Positions 17,109-25,575 of a stretch of 36,210 nucleotides of DNA are shown here, piece after piece (the first letter of the stretch is position 1; the number at the start of each line of letters is the position of its first letter). Position numbers and translations under genes: made by a program. Under the pieces are notes generated by a model. That model was given only the letters and a program-made list of their open reading frames with translations. It was not told the DNA's origin and searched no databases. The stretch lies in NCBI GenBank assembly GCA_045617405.1, contig JAZLIL010000027.1:1-36210 (forward strand), in the 5' to 3' direction. Source of the DNA: JAZLIL01 sp045617405. GTDB lineage: Bacteria > Bacillota > Clostridia > Lachnospirales > Lachnospiraceae.

Positions 17109-17342
17109 ATGAAAACAGTGATGATTAATCTGAATTCCATCGATGCCGTAAAATCGTTCGTAAACACGGTTTCCGAATTTGATGATGATTTTGACCTCGT
17201 TTCGGGACGCTACGTTATTGATGCCAAGTCCATAATGGGAATTTTCAGCCTTGATCTTGCAAAGCCCATTGAACTTCACATTCAGAGCGACAATGACACC
17301 GATAAAGTTCTTGAAGCCCTTAAACCTTATATCATCTCGTAA
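17109..17342 (+). CDS. HPr-like protein without the active-site histidine
   Basis: A 77-residue protein with the length and pattern of phosphocarrier HPr. The region around the regulatory serine is well conserved (IDAKSIMGIFSLDLAKP, serine near residue 41, equivalent to Ser46). The active-site loop that should read GIHARPA is replaced by NSIDAVKS. Neither the phosphoacceptor His15 nor Arg17 is present, so it cannot take phosphate from Enzyme I in the usual way. The serine suggests that HPr kinase or a CcpA-type contact could still be relevant, which is inference. The start has GGAGGCGAG upstream. The gene is monocistronic, with its own consensus promoter and a terminator, inserted between two minus-strand genes. 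Confidence 0.82.
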   Translation: MKTVMINLNSIDAVKSFVNTVSEFDDDFDLVSGRYVIDAKSIMGIFSLDLAKPIELHIQSDNDTDKVLEALKPYIIS

Positions 17343-17369
17343 TCAAAAACAGGGTTTGCATTTTTAAAT

Positions 17370-17398
17370 CTCCCGGACATTCGCCCGGGAGTTTTTGT
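17370..17398 (+). terminator. Rho-independent terminator after the HPr-like gene
   Basis: CTCCCGG (17370-17376) pairs with CCGGGAG (17385-17391) around an 8-nt loop and is followed directly by TTTTTGTT. It separates the HPr-like gene from the convergent thiI gene. On the minus strand the following sequence has only a short T-run, so reverse termination would be weak. Confidence 0.85.
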
Positions 17399-17400
17399 TA

Positions 17401-18573
17401 TCAGATATCAATGATTTCATCAGTCTCAAGTGCTGTTCTGACCATCTCATCAATTCTCTCCGAAAGCTTAAGCTCCGATTTTTCAATAACCTTAAGCAGA
17501 GGCTTTGTCACAGGATGCTTTGCCACAAAAATCGTGCAGCAGTCCTCGAAGGGCAGGATTGATGTCTCATATGTTCCAATCTTCTCGGCGATATCAATGA
17601 TCTCCTGTTTGTCAAAAGCGATGAGCGGTCTGTAAACAGGAAGCGTACAAACAGCGTTTGTCGTCAGAAGGCTCTGCATTGTCTGGCTCGCAACCTGACC
17701 GATGCTCTCACCTGTGATAAGTCCGATACACTTGTTCTCCTTAGCTATTGCCTCCGCAATCCTCATCATGTATCTTCTCATAATGATTGTCAGCTCGTCA
17801 TGCGGACATGTATCGTAAATATAAAGCTCGATTTCGGTGAAATTAATTATATGCAGTCTGATGTGTCCTGTGTAAAGGCTGATTTCACGTGCTAAATCGA
17901 TGACCTTCTGCTTTGCACGCTCACTCGTATAGGGCGGTGCATGGAAATAAACAGCATCGATGCTGACACCCCTCTTTGCAATCATATAGCCTGCTACGGG
18001 ACTGTCAATACCGCCCGAAAGAAGAAGCATTGCCTTGCCGTTTGTTCCCACAGGCATACCGCCGGGTCCCGGAATAACCTCATGATAGATGTAGCCCTTG
18101 CTCCTGACTTCGATTGAAAGAATAATCTCGGGATTATGAACATCTACTTTTGCTTCCGGGAATTCGTCAAGAATTCTTCCTCCCATCTCGGCACAGATCT
18201 CCGGTGAATGAATCGGATACTGCTTGTTTGCACGCCTTGCCTCTACCTTGAAGGTAAACGCCCTGTCCCCGATGTGCTCTCTGACGTAGCGGAGCGTGCC
18301 CTGAACAAGACTCTCCCACTCTATTTCATCTACGACCTCCATAGGGCAGATACCCGAGACGCCAAATACTTTTTTCATCGCATCCACGGCTTCATCGAAG
18401 TCATAGTCATCCGGACACTCTACGTATATTCTTCCCTGTTCGCCCGTCACGACATAGTCACCAAGCCGGTGAAGGTTATGAAAAACCTTCCCCCTGAGCG
18501 CATCTTCAAAGATATAGCGGTTTCTTCCCTTGATGCCGATCTCTGCAAATTTGATTAAAAATGCCTTGTACAT
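17401..18573 (-). CDS. thiI: tRNA 4-thiouridine synthase ThiI
   Basis: A 390-residue ThiI of the short, rhodanese-lacking type. It begins with the typical KFAEIGIKGRNR segment. A ferredoxin-like/THUMP RNA-binding region reaches to about residue 165. The PP-loop ATPase motif SGGIDS is at residues 186-191. The conserved cysteine lies in LPFEDCCTIF (C345/C346). ThiI adenylates U8 of tRNA and inserts sulfur to form 4-thiouridine. Because the rhodanese domain is absent, sulfur should come directly from a dedicated cysteine desulfurase, which is the next gene upstream, 71 bp away. The ribosome binding site is AGGAG. Confidence 0.95.
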   Translation of the reverse strand: MYKAFLIKFAEIGIKGRNRYIFEDALRGKVFHNLHRLGDYVVTGEQGRIYVECPDDYDFDEAVDAMKKVFGVSGICPMEVVDEIEWESLVQGTLRYVREHIGDRAFTFKVEARRANKQYPIHSPEICAEMGGRILDEFPEAKVDVHNPEIILSIEVRSKGYIYHEVIPGPGGMPVGTNGKAMLLLSGGIDSPVAGYMIAKRGVSIDAVYFHAPPYTSERAKQKVIDLAREISLYTGHIRLHIINFTEIELYIYDTCPHDELTIIMRRYMMRIAEAIAKENKCIGLITGESIGQVASQTMQSLLTTNAVCTLPVYRPLIAFDKQEIIDIAEKIGTYETSILPFEDCCTIFVAKHPVTKPLLKVIEKSELKLSERIDEMVRTALETDEIIDI

Positions 18574-18644
18574 AGAATCTTTCTCCTGTTGCTTTATGAA
18601 ACTGAACTCAACTATCCTGCTTCGCTTTTCTGTCCATCCGATGC

Positions 18645-19829
18645 CTATCTTCTTACGTATCTCTTCATTACCGGCACAAGCTCTTTTAATGCCTCCACCG
18701 CATGATCGACGTCCTCTACCTTTGAGAACATCCCAAAGCTGAACCGAAGCGTACAGTCAAGCAGCTCGCCGCTCACTCCGACAGCCTTCAGCGTTCCGCT
18801 GATGCCCGGATGATTTGAAGAGCATGCAGACCCCGATGAAACGTAGACTCCTCTTTCCTCAAGTGCGTGAAGCAGCGGTTCGGCCTTGACCGATCTGAAG
18901 CTCACACTGAGTACATGAGGTGCCGTCGAAAAAACAGCCTCTGCGTCAAATACCTCATCGTTCGCGGTCGGCACGCAATTAATAACTGTGCCCTCTATCT
19001 GCCTGATTCCCTCAATCAGCCTTATCTTCAGATTGTAGAGATGTGCGATTTTCTCTTTATGATCCTTATATATCTTTTCAGCGGCAACTCCGAGTCCTGC
19101 GATTGCGGGAACATTTTCCGTTCCGCTTCTCATGTCGCTCTGCTGTCCTCCGCCGTAAATAATCGGCTTAACCCTGACGCCTTTTCTGATGTATAAAAAG
19201 CCGCTTCCCTTCGGACCGTGAATCTTGTGTCCGCTGACACTCAGAAGATCGATGCCTTCCTTTGCGGGGTTGATAGTGTACTTTCCGTAGGCCTGTATAC
19301 AGTCTGCATGGAAGATAATATTCGGGTTTTTCTTCTTTACAGCCTCGGAAATAGCCTTAATATCCTCTACGGCACCGACTTCATTGTTGACATACATAAC
19401 CGAAACTATGATAGTCTCATCAGTCACAATGTCAAGAAGCTTTGGAAGTATAATTTGCCCCATACTGTCTACAGGAACAAAATCTATCTTAAAACCCTGT
19501 GACTCAAGAAAAAGCAGGGGATTGTAAACCGAAGCATGCTCAAAGCCCGATGTGATAATGTGCATTCCGGCACGCCTGTTTGCAAGCGCACCTCCGATCA
19601 ACGCCATGTTGTTTGACTCTGTACCTCCCGAAGTAAAAACGATTTCCTTCGGTGTACATTTTAGCGTCCTTGCGATACTTTCCGCAGCGCTTCTTAAATA
19701 CTTTTCAGCGTCAAAGCCTTTAAGATGCTTTGACGAGGGATTTCCGTAATCCTCACGCAGCACCTTTTCCATGCAGGCGATAACGTCATCATCAGCCCTT
19801 GTTGTTGCTGCATTATCAAGATAACACAT
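18645..19829 (-). CDS. Cysteine desulfurase (NifS/IscS family), probable ThiI partner
   Basis: A 394-residue PLP-dependent class V aminotransferase-fold enzyme starting MCYLDNAATT. The PLP lysine is in SGHKIHGPKG. The catalytic cysteine is in the SSGSACSS loop, and an HADCIQA histidine motif is present. It removes sulfur from cysteine to give a protein persulfide. Pairing with thiI downstream is the usual arrangement in Gram-positive bacteria, where this desulfurase supplies sulfur for tRNA thiolation. I start at 19829, where AAGGAG lies 7 nt upstream; a longer open frame to 20093 overlaps rsmE and is not expected to be translated. No iscU or other iron-sulfur assembly gene is nearby. Confidence 0.93.
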   Translation of the reverse strand: MCYLDNAATTRADDDVIACMEKVLREDYGNPSSKHLKGFDAEKYLRSAAESIARTLKCTPKEIVFTSGGTESNNMALIGGALANRRAGMHIITSGFEHASVYNPLLFLESQGFKIDFVPVDSMGQIILPKLLDIVTDETIIVSVMYVNNEVGAVEDIKAISEAVKKKNPNIIFHADCIQAYGKYTINPAKEGIDLLSVSGHKIHGPKGSGFLYIRKGVRVKPIIYGGGQQSDMRSGTENVPAIAGLGVAAEKIYKDHKEKIAHLYNLKIRLIEGIRQIEGTVINCVPTANDEVFDAEAVFSTAPHVLSVSFRSVKAEPLLHALEERGVYVSSGSACSSNHPGISGTLKAVGVSGELLDCTLRFSFGMFSKVEDVDHAVEALKELVPVMKRYVRR

Positions 19830-19854
19830 TTTTCTCTCCTTACCGGGTAACGCA

Positions 19855-20592
19855 TCATGACAGTTCAAACTGCAGTATTGAAAGAGTACAAAGACCCGCT
19901 GTCTCTGTGCGAAGTATCCTCTTGCCAAGCGACATTGTCCTGATTCCCAAATTTCTTGCATACTCAGCCTCATCGTCCGAAATCCCGCCTTCGGGCCCGA
20001 TGAGAATCCCGATTTCCTTTTTGCCGTGTGCAAGTGAAACGAGCTGTCTCGCTCCCGCCATACCCTCTTCATTTTCGTAGGGCATGATTGCAAGATCCAT
20101 CGTTTTCATCCTTGCAATAGCATCCTTGAAGCTTACCATGCCGGAAACCTCGGGAATAATCCCACGCCCTGACTGTTTTGCGGCGCCTTCTGAGATAGAG
20201 CGCCACCTTTCAAGCTTGCGCTCCTCCTTCTTCGGATCCTCAAGCCTGACAATAGTCCGTTCCATCATAACAGGTACTATCTCGCTTACCCCAAGCTCAA
20301 CGGCCTTCTGCACAATCAGCTCCATCTTGTCCTTTTTCGGAAGTCCCTGAAAAAGCACCAGCTTTGTTTCAAGTTCCGCATCGGACTTCTTCTTTTCTTC
20401 TGTTTCAACCACAACAAGTCTGCCGGTGATCTCAACTATCCTACAAATGTAGTCTAGTCCCTGACCATCGCAGACTGTCAGTTTTTCGCCGATGCGCATT
20501 CTGAGCACATTTCTGATGTGATTACAATCCTCACCGACGAGCTCTATTCTGTTTCCGGAGATTATTCCATCCCCGAGGTAAAAACGATGCAT
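19855..20592 (-). CDS. rsmE: 16S rRNA (uracil1498-N3)-methyltransferase RsmE
   Basis: A 245-residue SPOUT-class methyltransferase beginning MHRFYLGD. The SAM-binding knot motifs ILIGPEGGISDDEAEYA and LGKRILRTETA lie near the C-terminus. The N-terminal PUA-like part includes HIRNVLRMRIGE. RsmE methylates U1498 of 16S rRNA. Its order after prmA matches the Bacillus dnaJ-yqeT-yqeU arrangement. The gap to prmA is 8 bp; AAAGGA at the prmA end probably serves as its ribosome binding site. Confidence 0.95.
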   Translation of the reverse strand: MHRFYLGDGIISGNRIELVGEDCNHIRNVLRMRIGEKLTVCDGQGLDYICRIVEITGRLVVVETEEKKKSDAELETKLVLFQGLPKKDKMELIVQKAVELGVSEIVPVMMERTIVRLEDPKKEERKLERWRSISEGAAKQSGRGIIPEVSGMVSFKDAIARMKTMDLAIMPYENEEGMAGARQLVSLAHGKKEIGILIGPEGGISDDEAEYARNLGIRTMSLGKRILRTETAGLCTLSILQFELS

Positions 20593-20600
20593 CTGCTGGC

Positions 20601-21554
20601 TCAGTCCTTTCTGACCGCCGTAAAAGATACCCAGTCACCCATGCGGTTTACTTCTTCAATGGTAAAGCCGTTCTTCAAAAGAGCTTCGCGAACCTGCTCC
20701 TCTTTCATATCTATGATGCCTGAGCTTATGAACTTCGCACCGGGCTTCATAAACTCTCCGACAAACTCACTCATCGGAATAATAACATCTGCCAGGATAT
20801 TTGCCACAACGATATCATACTTTTTGAAGCCGACCTTTTTGCGAAGTTCGGTATCTGTAATCACATCACCCGCAAAAAGTGAAACACCGCTGACTTTGTT
20901 AATACTGAAATTCTCTTCAGCAATCGCCGTTGCATTCTCATCGATGTCTGTTGCTGCAAGCTCTCCCGCTCCGAGCTTTCCTGCAGCGATCGAAAGAATT
21001 CCGGATCCCGTTCCAAGATCAAGCACGCTCATCTTGTTCTTAAGATGCTTCTTCAGTGCAAGAACGCAGAGCTTTGTTGTCTCATGTGATCCCGATCCGA
21101 AAGCAGTCTGCGGATCAATCTCTATTACTATGTCATCGTCTTTAAGATCGGTGACTTCTTCCCATGTGGGCTTGATAACAATACTGTCATCGATCCTGAA
21201 CGGTTTGAAGAAGGCCTTCCAATTATCGCGCCAGTCGGCATCGTCGGAGATTTCAGCCTTAATTCCCCCGTCAAGAAATCCCGTCTCACATTCAATGCTT
21301 ATAAGATACTCTCTCAGATCATCCGCAAGCTTTTCGGGATCGACATCCGGCTCTGCGTAAAACACTATCTCACTCATTCCGTCATCCGGCGGAAGCTCGG
21401 GAAGAATGTCAATAAAGAGCTTCCGCCGATCTTCCTCGGAAAGCGGAATCTTGTCACGTATCTCTATGCCTTCGATTCCGAGATCTGCAAGGCACGCACT
21501 TAATATGTCAACCAAATCATTCGGAGCCTCAAAGCTCATCCGGTTCCAGATCAC
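20601..21554 (-). CDS. prmA: Ribosomal protein L11 methyltransferase PrmA
   Basis: A 317-residue class I methyltransferase. Motif I is VLDLGTGSGILSIAAGK. The family-typical AFGSGSHETT precedes it and IVVANILADV follows. PrmA trimethylates ribosomal protein L11. The start is a GTG with AAAGGTG 6 nt upstream, and the second and third residues (IW) fit the usual beginning of PrmA. It is 13 bp after dnaJ, in the standard heat-shock cluster position. Confidence 0.95.
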   Translation of the reverse strand: MIWNRMSFEAPNDLVDILSACLADLGIEGIEIRDKIPLSEEDRRKLFIDILPELPPDDGMSEIVFYAEPDVDPEKLADDLREYLISIECETGFLDGGIKAEISDDADWRDNWKAFFKPFRIDDSIVIKPTWEEVTDLKDDDIVIEIDPQTAFGSGSHETTKLCVLALKKHLKNKMSVLDLGTGSGILSIAAGKLGAGELAATDIDENATAIAEENFSINKVSGVSLFAGDVITDTELRKKVGFKKYDIVVANILADVIIPMSEFVGEFMKPGAKFISSGIIDMKEEQVREALLKNGFTIEEVNRMGDWVSFTAVRKD

Positions 21555-21567
21555 AAATTACACCTTT

Positions 21568-22677
21568 CTACTTAAAGAAGCCTTTCTTCTTGTCGCCGTT
21601 CCTGCCGCTGAGTGACTCGTCAAACTTCCTTAAGAGCTCTTTCTGCTCATTTGAAAGCTTGGTAGGAACGCTGACAACAAGGTCGACATAATGATCACCA
21701 CGGACATTCCTGTCGCGGACATCGGGTACGCCCTTTCCCTTGAGGCGGACGCGTGTACCTGTCTGGGTTCCTGCCTTTACATCGTAAAGGACATCACCGT
21801 CGACTGTTGCGACCTTAATCTCGCCGCCAAGAGCAGCCGTAGCATAGCTGATGTTTTCTACCGAGTATATGTCCCTGTCTCGTCTCTTGAATTTCTCATG
21901 ATTAGAAACAATCGCTTCAACAAGAAGATCACCTCTTGGACCGCCGTTTGTACCGGGCTCGCCCTTTCCGGGAATCCTGACGCTCAGACCGTTATCAATA
22001 CCTGCCGGCATCGAAACCTGAATGTGCTTCCTGGATGTAATAAATCCGCTTCCGTGACAGTCGGGACACTTTTCCTTGACCATCTTTCCTGTTCCGTTAC
22101 AATCGGGACAGGTAACGATGCTTCTTGTCATTCCAAAGAGTGACTGCTGTGTACGGCTTACCTGGCCTTTTCCGCCGCAGGTTGTACATGTAACGGGAGC
22201 TGTTCCGGGCTTTGCACCTGTTCCCTTACACTTCGGGCAGTCATCCTTGAGATTCAGCTCAAGCTCCTTATCGCATCCAAAAACAGCTTCGAGGAAAGTA
22301 AGCCTGACACTTGTCCTGACATTCTGACCCTTCATGGGTCCGCTTGAAGCCCGTCTTCCGCCGCCGAACATCCCGCCGAAGAGATCGCCGAAAAGATCGC
22401 CGAAATCCATCTCTTCAAAGCCGAAACCGCCTGCACCGCCGCCTCCGTTTTCGAAGGCAGCATGACCGAAACGGTCATACTTTGCCTTCTTATCCGGATC
22501 GCTTAATACTGCATAGGCCTCTCCGACCTCTTTGAACTTTGCTTCCGCTTCCTTATCACCGGGGTTCACATCGGGGTGATACTTCTTACCTAACGTTCTG
22601 TAGGCCTTCTTAATTTCCTCGGGTGATGCGTTCCTGCTGACGCCAAGCACCTCATAGTAGTCTCTCTTATCTGCCAT
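21568..22677 (-). CDS. dnaJ: Chaperone DnaJ
   Basis: A 369-residue type I Hsp40. The J domain contains KKYHPDVNPGD (HPD motif). A Gly/Phe-rich linker with GGGGAGGFGFEEMDF follows. Four CxxCxGxG zinc repeats are present (CPKCKGTG, CTTCGGKG, CPDCNGTG, CPDCHGSG), then the C-terminal substrate-binding domains. It stimulates the DnaK ATPase and delivers unfolded substrates. It starts 2 bp after the dnaK stop and is presumably coupled to it. Confidence 0.97.
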   Translation of the reverse strand: MADKRDYYEVLGVSRNASPEEIKKAYRTLGKKYHPDVNPGDKEAEAKFKEVGEAYAVLSDPDKKAKYDRFGHAAFENGGGGAGGFGFEEMDFGDLFGDLFGGMFGGGRRASSGPMKGQNVRTSVRLTFLEAVFGCDKELELNLKDDCPKCKGTGAKPGTAPVTCTTCGGKGQVSRTQQSLFGMTRSIVTCPDCNGTGKMVKEKCPDCHGSGFITSRKHIQVSMPAGIDNGLSVRIPGKGEPGTNGGPRGDLLVEAIVSNHEKFKRRDRDIYSVENISYATAALGGEIKVATVDGDVLYDVKAGTQTGTRVRLKGKGVPDVRDRNVRGDHYVDLVVSVPTKLSNEQKELLRKFDESLSGRNGDKKKGFFK

Positions 22678-22679
22678 TT

Positions 22680-24584
22680 TTAGATTTCCTTATAATCGCC
22701 GTCAACAACATCGTCATTGTTGTAGCCCTGATCCTGCTGAGCACCCTGGCCGTTAAATCCGCCCATATCAGGACCTGCGCCTGCAAATCCGCTCATGTCG
22801 GGGCCTGCTCCCTGTGCTCCCTGTGACTGCTCGTATACCTTCTGGAACAGTGTCTGGGCATCGTTCATAAGTGCTTCCTTAGCCGACTTGATGTCTGCGA
22901 CTTCACCCTCTGTCATAACCTCGGGATTTGTCTTCTCAAGGAGCTCCTTAAGTCTTGCGATGTCTGCTTCAACCTTTGACTTGTCATCGGCACCGATCTT
23001 GTCACCAACCTCGCTGAGAGCCTTCTCTGTCTGGAATACCATTGAATCTGCCTCGTTTCTTGTATCAATAGCTTCCTTACGTCTCTTGTCGGCTGCCTCG
23101 TACTCTGCTGCTTCCTTTACTGCCTTCTCGATATCGCTGTCTGAAAGGTTTGAACCTGCTGTGATTGTGATGTGCTGCTCTCTTCCCGTTCCGAGATCCT
23201 TAGCGGAAACATTTACGATACCGTTGGCATCGATGTCGAATGTAACCTCGATCTGAGGAACGCCTCTTCTTGCCGGAGGAATTCCATCAAGTCTGAACTG
23301 TCCGAGACTCTTGTTGTCCTTCGCAAACTGTCTCTCACCCTGTACAACATTGATATCAACTGCACTCTGATTATCTGCTGCAGTAGAGAATACCTGACTC
23401 TTCTTCGTAGGGATGGTTGTGTTTCTCTCAATAAGTCTTGTTGCAACACCGCCGAGTGTCTCGATTGAAAGTGAAAGAGGTGTTACATCGAGAAGAAGGA
23501 TGTCGCCCGCAGCGCTGTCGCCTGCAAGCTTTGCGCCCTGAATTGAAGCACCGATTGCAACGCACTCATCGGGATTAAGGGTCTTTGAAGGCTCCTGACC
23601 TGTAAGCTGTCTTACACGGTCCTGTACGCAGGGAACTCTTGTGGAACCGCCGACAAGGAGAACCTTGCCAAGCTCAGATGCTGAAATGCCTGCATCACGA
23701 AGTGCATTCTGAACGGGAATAACTGTCCTCTCAACAAGGTCATGGATAAGCTCTTCGAACTTTGCACGTGTAAGGTTCATGTCGAAGTGCTTGGGACCTT
23801 CTGCCGTTGCGGTAATGAAAGGAAGGTTGATGTTTGTTGTGGTAGCGCTTGAAAGCTCCTTCTTTGCCTTCTCTGCTGCTTCTTTTAATCTCTGAAGCGC
23901 CATCTTATCTGTTGAAAGATCAACGCCCTCCTGCTTCTTGAACTCGTCAATCATGTAGCGTGTAACTCTGTCATCAAAGTCATCTCCGCCGAGCCTGTTA
24001 TCACCTGACGTTGCAAGAACTTCGATTACGCCGTCACCGATCTCAATGATGGAAACATCGAATGTACCACCGCCAAGGTCATAAACCATGATCTTCTGCT
24101 CTTTCTCATTGTCGAGACCGTATGCAAGTGCTGCGGCTGTAGGTTCGTTAATAATACGCTTTACTTCAAGTCCTGCAATCTTTCCGGCATCCTTTGTTGC
24201 CTGACGCTGTGAGTCGTTGAAATATGCGGGAACAGTGATAACAGCCTCTGTAACCTTCTCACCAAGGTGTGCCTCGGCATCAGCCTTCATCTTCTGAAGG
24301 ATCATTGCCGAAATCTCCTGAGGAGTGAGCTTCTTGTCATCAATGGTGATCTTGAAGTCTGTTCCCATGTGCCTCTTGATTGAAGAGATAGTCTTGTCTG
24401 AATTGGTTACTGCCTGACGCTTTGCAGGCTCGCCGATGATTCTCTCACCGGTCTTTGAGAATGCCACAACCGAAGGAGTTGTACGCATGCCTTCAGCATT
24501 AGCGATAACTACGGGCTTTCCGCCTTCCATTACTGCTACGCAAGAGTTTGTTGTTCCAAGGTCGATTCCTATAATCTTTCCCAT
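22680..24584 (-). CDS. dnaK: Chaperone DnaK (Hsp70)
   Basis: A 634-residue Hsp70. The ATPase domain begins IGIDLGTTNSCVAVMEGG and contains VYDLGGGTFDVSI and LLVGGSTRVP. The substrate-binding domain starts near LLLDVTPLSLSIETLGG. The lid ends in a Gly/Gln-rich tail with acidic residues. The start at MGKIIGID has a near-perfect AGGAGG ribosome binding site; a longer frame to 24668 is an artefact of open sequence. It is 155 bp from grpE, a gap holding a possible weak terminator and the duplicated grpE end. Confidence 0.98.
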   Translation of the reverse strand: MGKIIGIDLGTTNSCVAVMEGGKPVVIANAEGMRTTPSVVAFSKTGERIIGEPAKRQAVTNSDKTISSIKRHMGTDFKITIDDKKLTPQEISAMILQKMKADAEAHLGEKVTEAVITVPAYFNDSQRQATKDAGKIAGLEVKRIINEPTAAALAYGLDNEKEQKIMVYDLGGGTFDVSIIEIGDGVIEVLATSGDNRLGGDDFDDRVTRYMIDEFKKQEGVDLSTDKMALQRLKEAAEKAKKELSSATTTNINLPFITATAEGPKHFDMNLTRAKFEELIHDLVERTVIPVQNALRDAGISASELGKVLLVGGSTRVPCVQDRVRQLTGQEPSKTLNPDECVAIGASIQGAKLAGDSAAGDILLLDVTPLSLSIETLGGVATRLIERNTTIPTKKSQVFSTAADNQSAVDINVVQGERQFAKDNKSLGQFRLDGIPPARRGVPQIEVTFDIDANGIVNVSAKDLGTGREQHITITAGSNLSDSDIEKAVKEAAEYEAADKRRKEAIDTRNEADSMVFQTEKALSEVGDKIGADDKSKVEADIARLKELLEKTNPEVMTEGEVADIKSAKEALMNDAQTLFQKVYEQSQGAQGAGPDMSGFAGAGPDMGGFNGQGAQQDQGYNNDDVVDGDYKEI

Positions 24585-24654
24585 ATCTATTTCCTCCTGT
24601 ATTAATAATCTTTCTATAGTAAGGCATCTCTTAAGATTTGCCCTGCTTTCAGTC

Positions 24655-24682
24655 AAAAACTGCGGCATCCGGTTCCGGCCGC
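24655..24682 (-). terminator. Possible weak terminator or attenuator between grpE and dnaK
   Basis: Read on the minus strand, GCGGC (24682-24678) can pair with GCCGC (24666-24662) over an 11-nt loop. Two nucleotides later a run of five T residues follows. The stem is short but all G-C. It could reduce transcription between grpE and dnaK or stabilise a processed dnaK message. Confidence 0.4.
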
Positions 24683-24693
24683 CTTAGCGCCAA

Positions 24694-24783
24694 ACTAATT
24701 TGCAACCTTTACCATGCTGAATCCTACAACACTGTCACACTAATTTGCAGCCTTTACCATGCTGAATCTTACAACACTGTCAC
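24694..24783. repeat. 45-bp tandem duplication covering the 3' end of grpE
   Basis: Positions 24694-24738 and 24739-24783 are two adjacent 45-bp copies that differ at two bases. The right copy encodes the last residues of GrpE (DSVVRFSMVKAAN) and its TAG stop. The left copy, just past the stop, repeats the same frame as DSVVGFSMVKVAN with its own TAG. The unit is exactly 15 codons long. Confidence 0.95.
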
Positions 24784-25555
24784 GGTAGGTATAGCCCTTC
24801 TGGAATTCCTCAACCACAATGTTCTCACCGACTTCTTCATTATCCTCATGCATTACCGCATTGTGAAGATTGGGATCGAATTCCTTTCCGACAGCCTCAA
24901 TCGGCTTGACACCGATTTCATCGAGTGCGGAAACAAGCTGTTTATAAACGAGCTCCATTCCCTGGGCAAAAGGTGTTTCCTTATCCTCATCGGTAAGTGT
25001 CTTGAAGCCTCTTTCAAAATTGTCGAGTACCGGAAGCATCTTTTCAATGACGCTCTTTGCTCCGACCTCAAACATCGCCGACTTCTCTTTCTCGTTTCGC
25101 TTTCTGAAATTCTCGAACTCGGCCATGAGCCTTGCGTTCTTATCTTTAAGCTCCTCGATCATTTCATCGCGCTTGTCGGGTTCTTCCTTCTTCTTGAAAA
25201 TTCCCTTCTTCTTATCTTTTGCTGCCTCGGCTTCAGCCTTCTTCTTGGCTTCAAGGATCTGCTTTGCAAGCTTTATCTGCTCTTCGGTGTGCTTTTTTGA
25301 AGTACCCTCGCCATTCGCTAAAGCCTCTTCGAAGATCTCCTCTTCACTTTCTTCCACGGTTTCTTCCGTTCCGCTCCCGCGCACGGCCTCGTCCTTCAAG
25401 GCATCCTCTTTTGCCTCGCTGCCTGCTTTAGCATTCTTTGAAACTTTCTCGCCTTCGGACCTTTTTGCATTCTCCCTTAAGTCTTCCTCAAGCTTTGCTG
25501 CCTTGTCCTCCGCATCCTTAAGTGCCTGTTTAACTGCTTCTTCGTAATCTGACAC
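24740..25555 (-). CDS. grpE: Nucleotide exchange factor GrpE with long charged N-terminal extension
   Basis: A 271-residue GrpE. The conserved coiled-coil and beta-wing core occupies about residues 128-271 (EFENFRKRNEKEK, VLDNFERGF, then the end KGYTYRDSVVRFSMV). GrpE releases ADP from DnaK and acts as a thermosensor. The first 127 residues form an unusually long, highly charged Glu/Lys/Ala-rich segment, so the protein is longer than typical members of 180-220 residues. It lies 20 bp after hrcA under CIRCE control. Its last 15 codons are duplicated immediately downstream. Confidence 0.96.
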   Translation of the reverse strand: MSDYEEAVKQALKDAEDKAAKLEEDLRENAKRSEGEKVSKNAKAGSEAKEDALKDEAVRGSGTEETVEESEEEIFEEALANGEGTSKKHTEEQIKLAKQILEAKKKAEAEAAKDKKKGIFKKKEEPDKRDEMIEELKDKNARLMAEFENFRKRNEKEKSAMFEVGAKSVIEKMLPVLDNFERGFKTLTDEDKETPFAQGMELVYKQLVSALDEIGVKPIEAVGKEFDPNLHNAVMHEDNEEVGENIVVEEFQKGYTYRDSVVRFSMVKAAN

Positions 25556-25575
25556 GTCTGTCTTCCTCCGATTGT

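Noticed and set aside
19830..20093. An 88-residue N-terminal extension of the cysteine desulfurase
   Set aside because: It overlaps the rsmE gene, and the start at 19829 has a strong ribosome binding site and matches the family N-terminus.
24638..25300. A 220-codon plus-strand frame with hydrophobic stretches opposite grpE
   Set aside because: The hydrophobicity mirrors the Glu/Lys codons of grpE on the other strand; no start signal.
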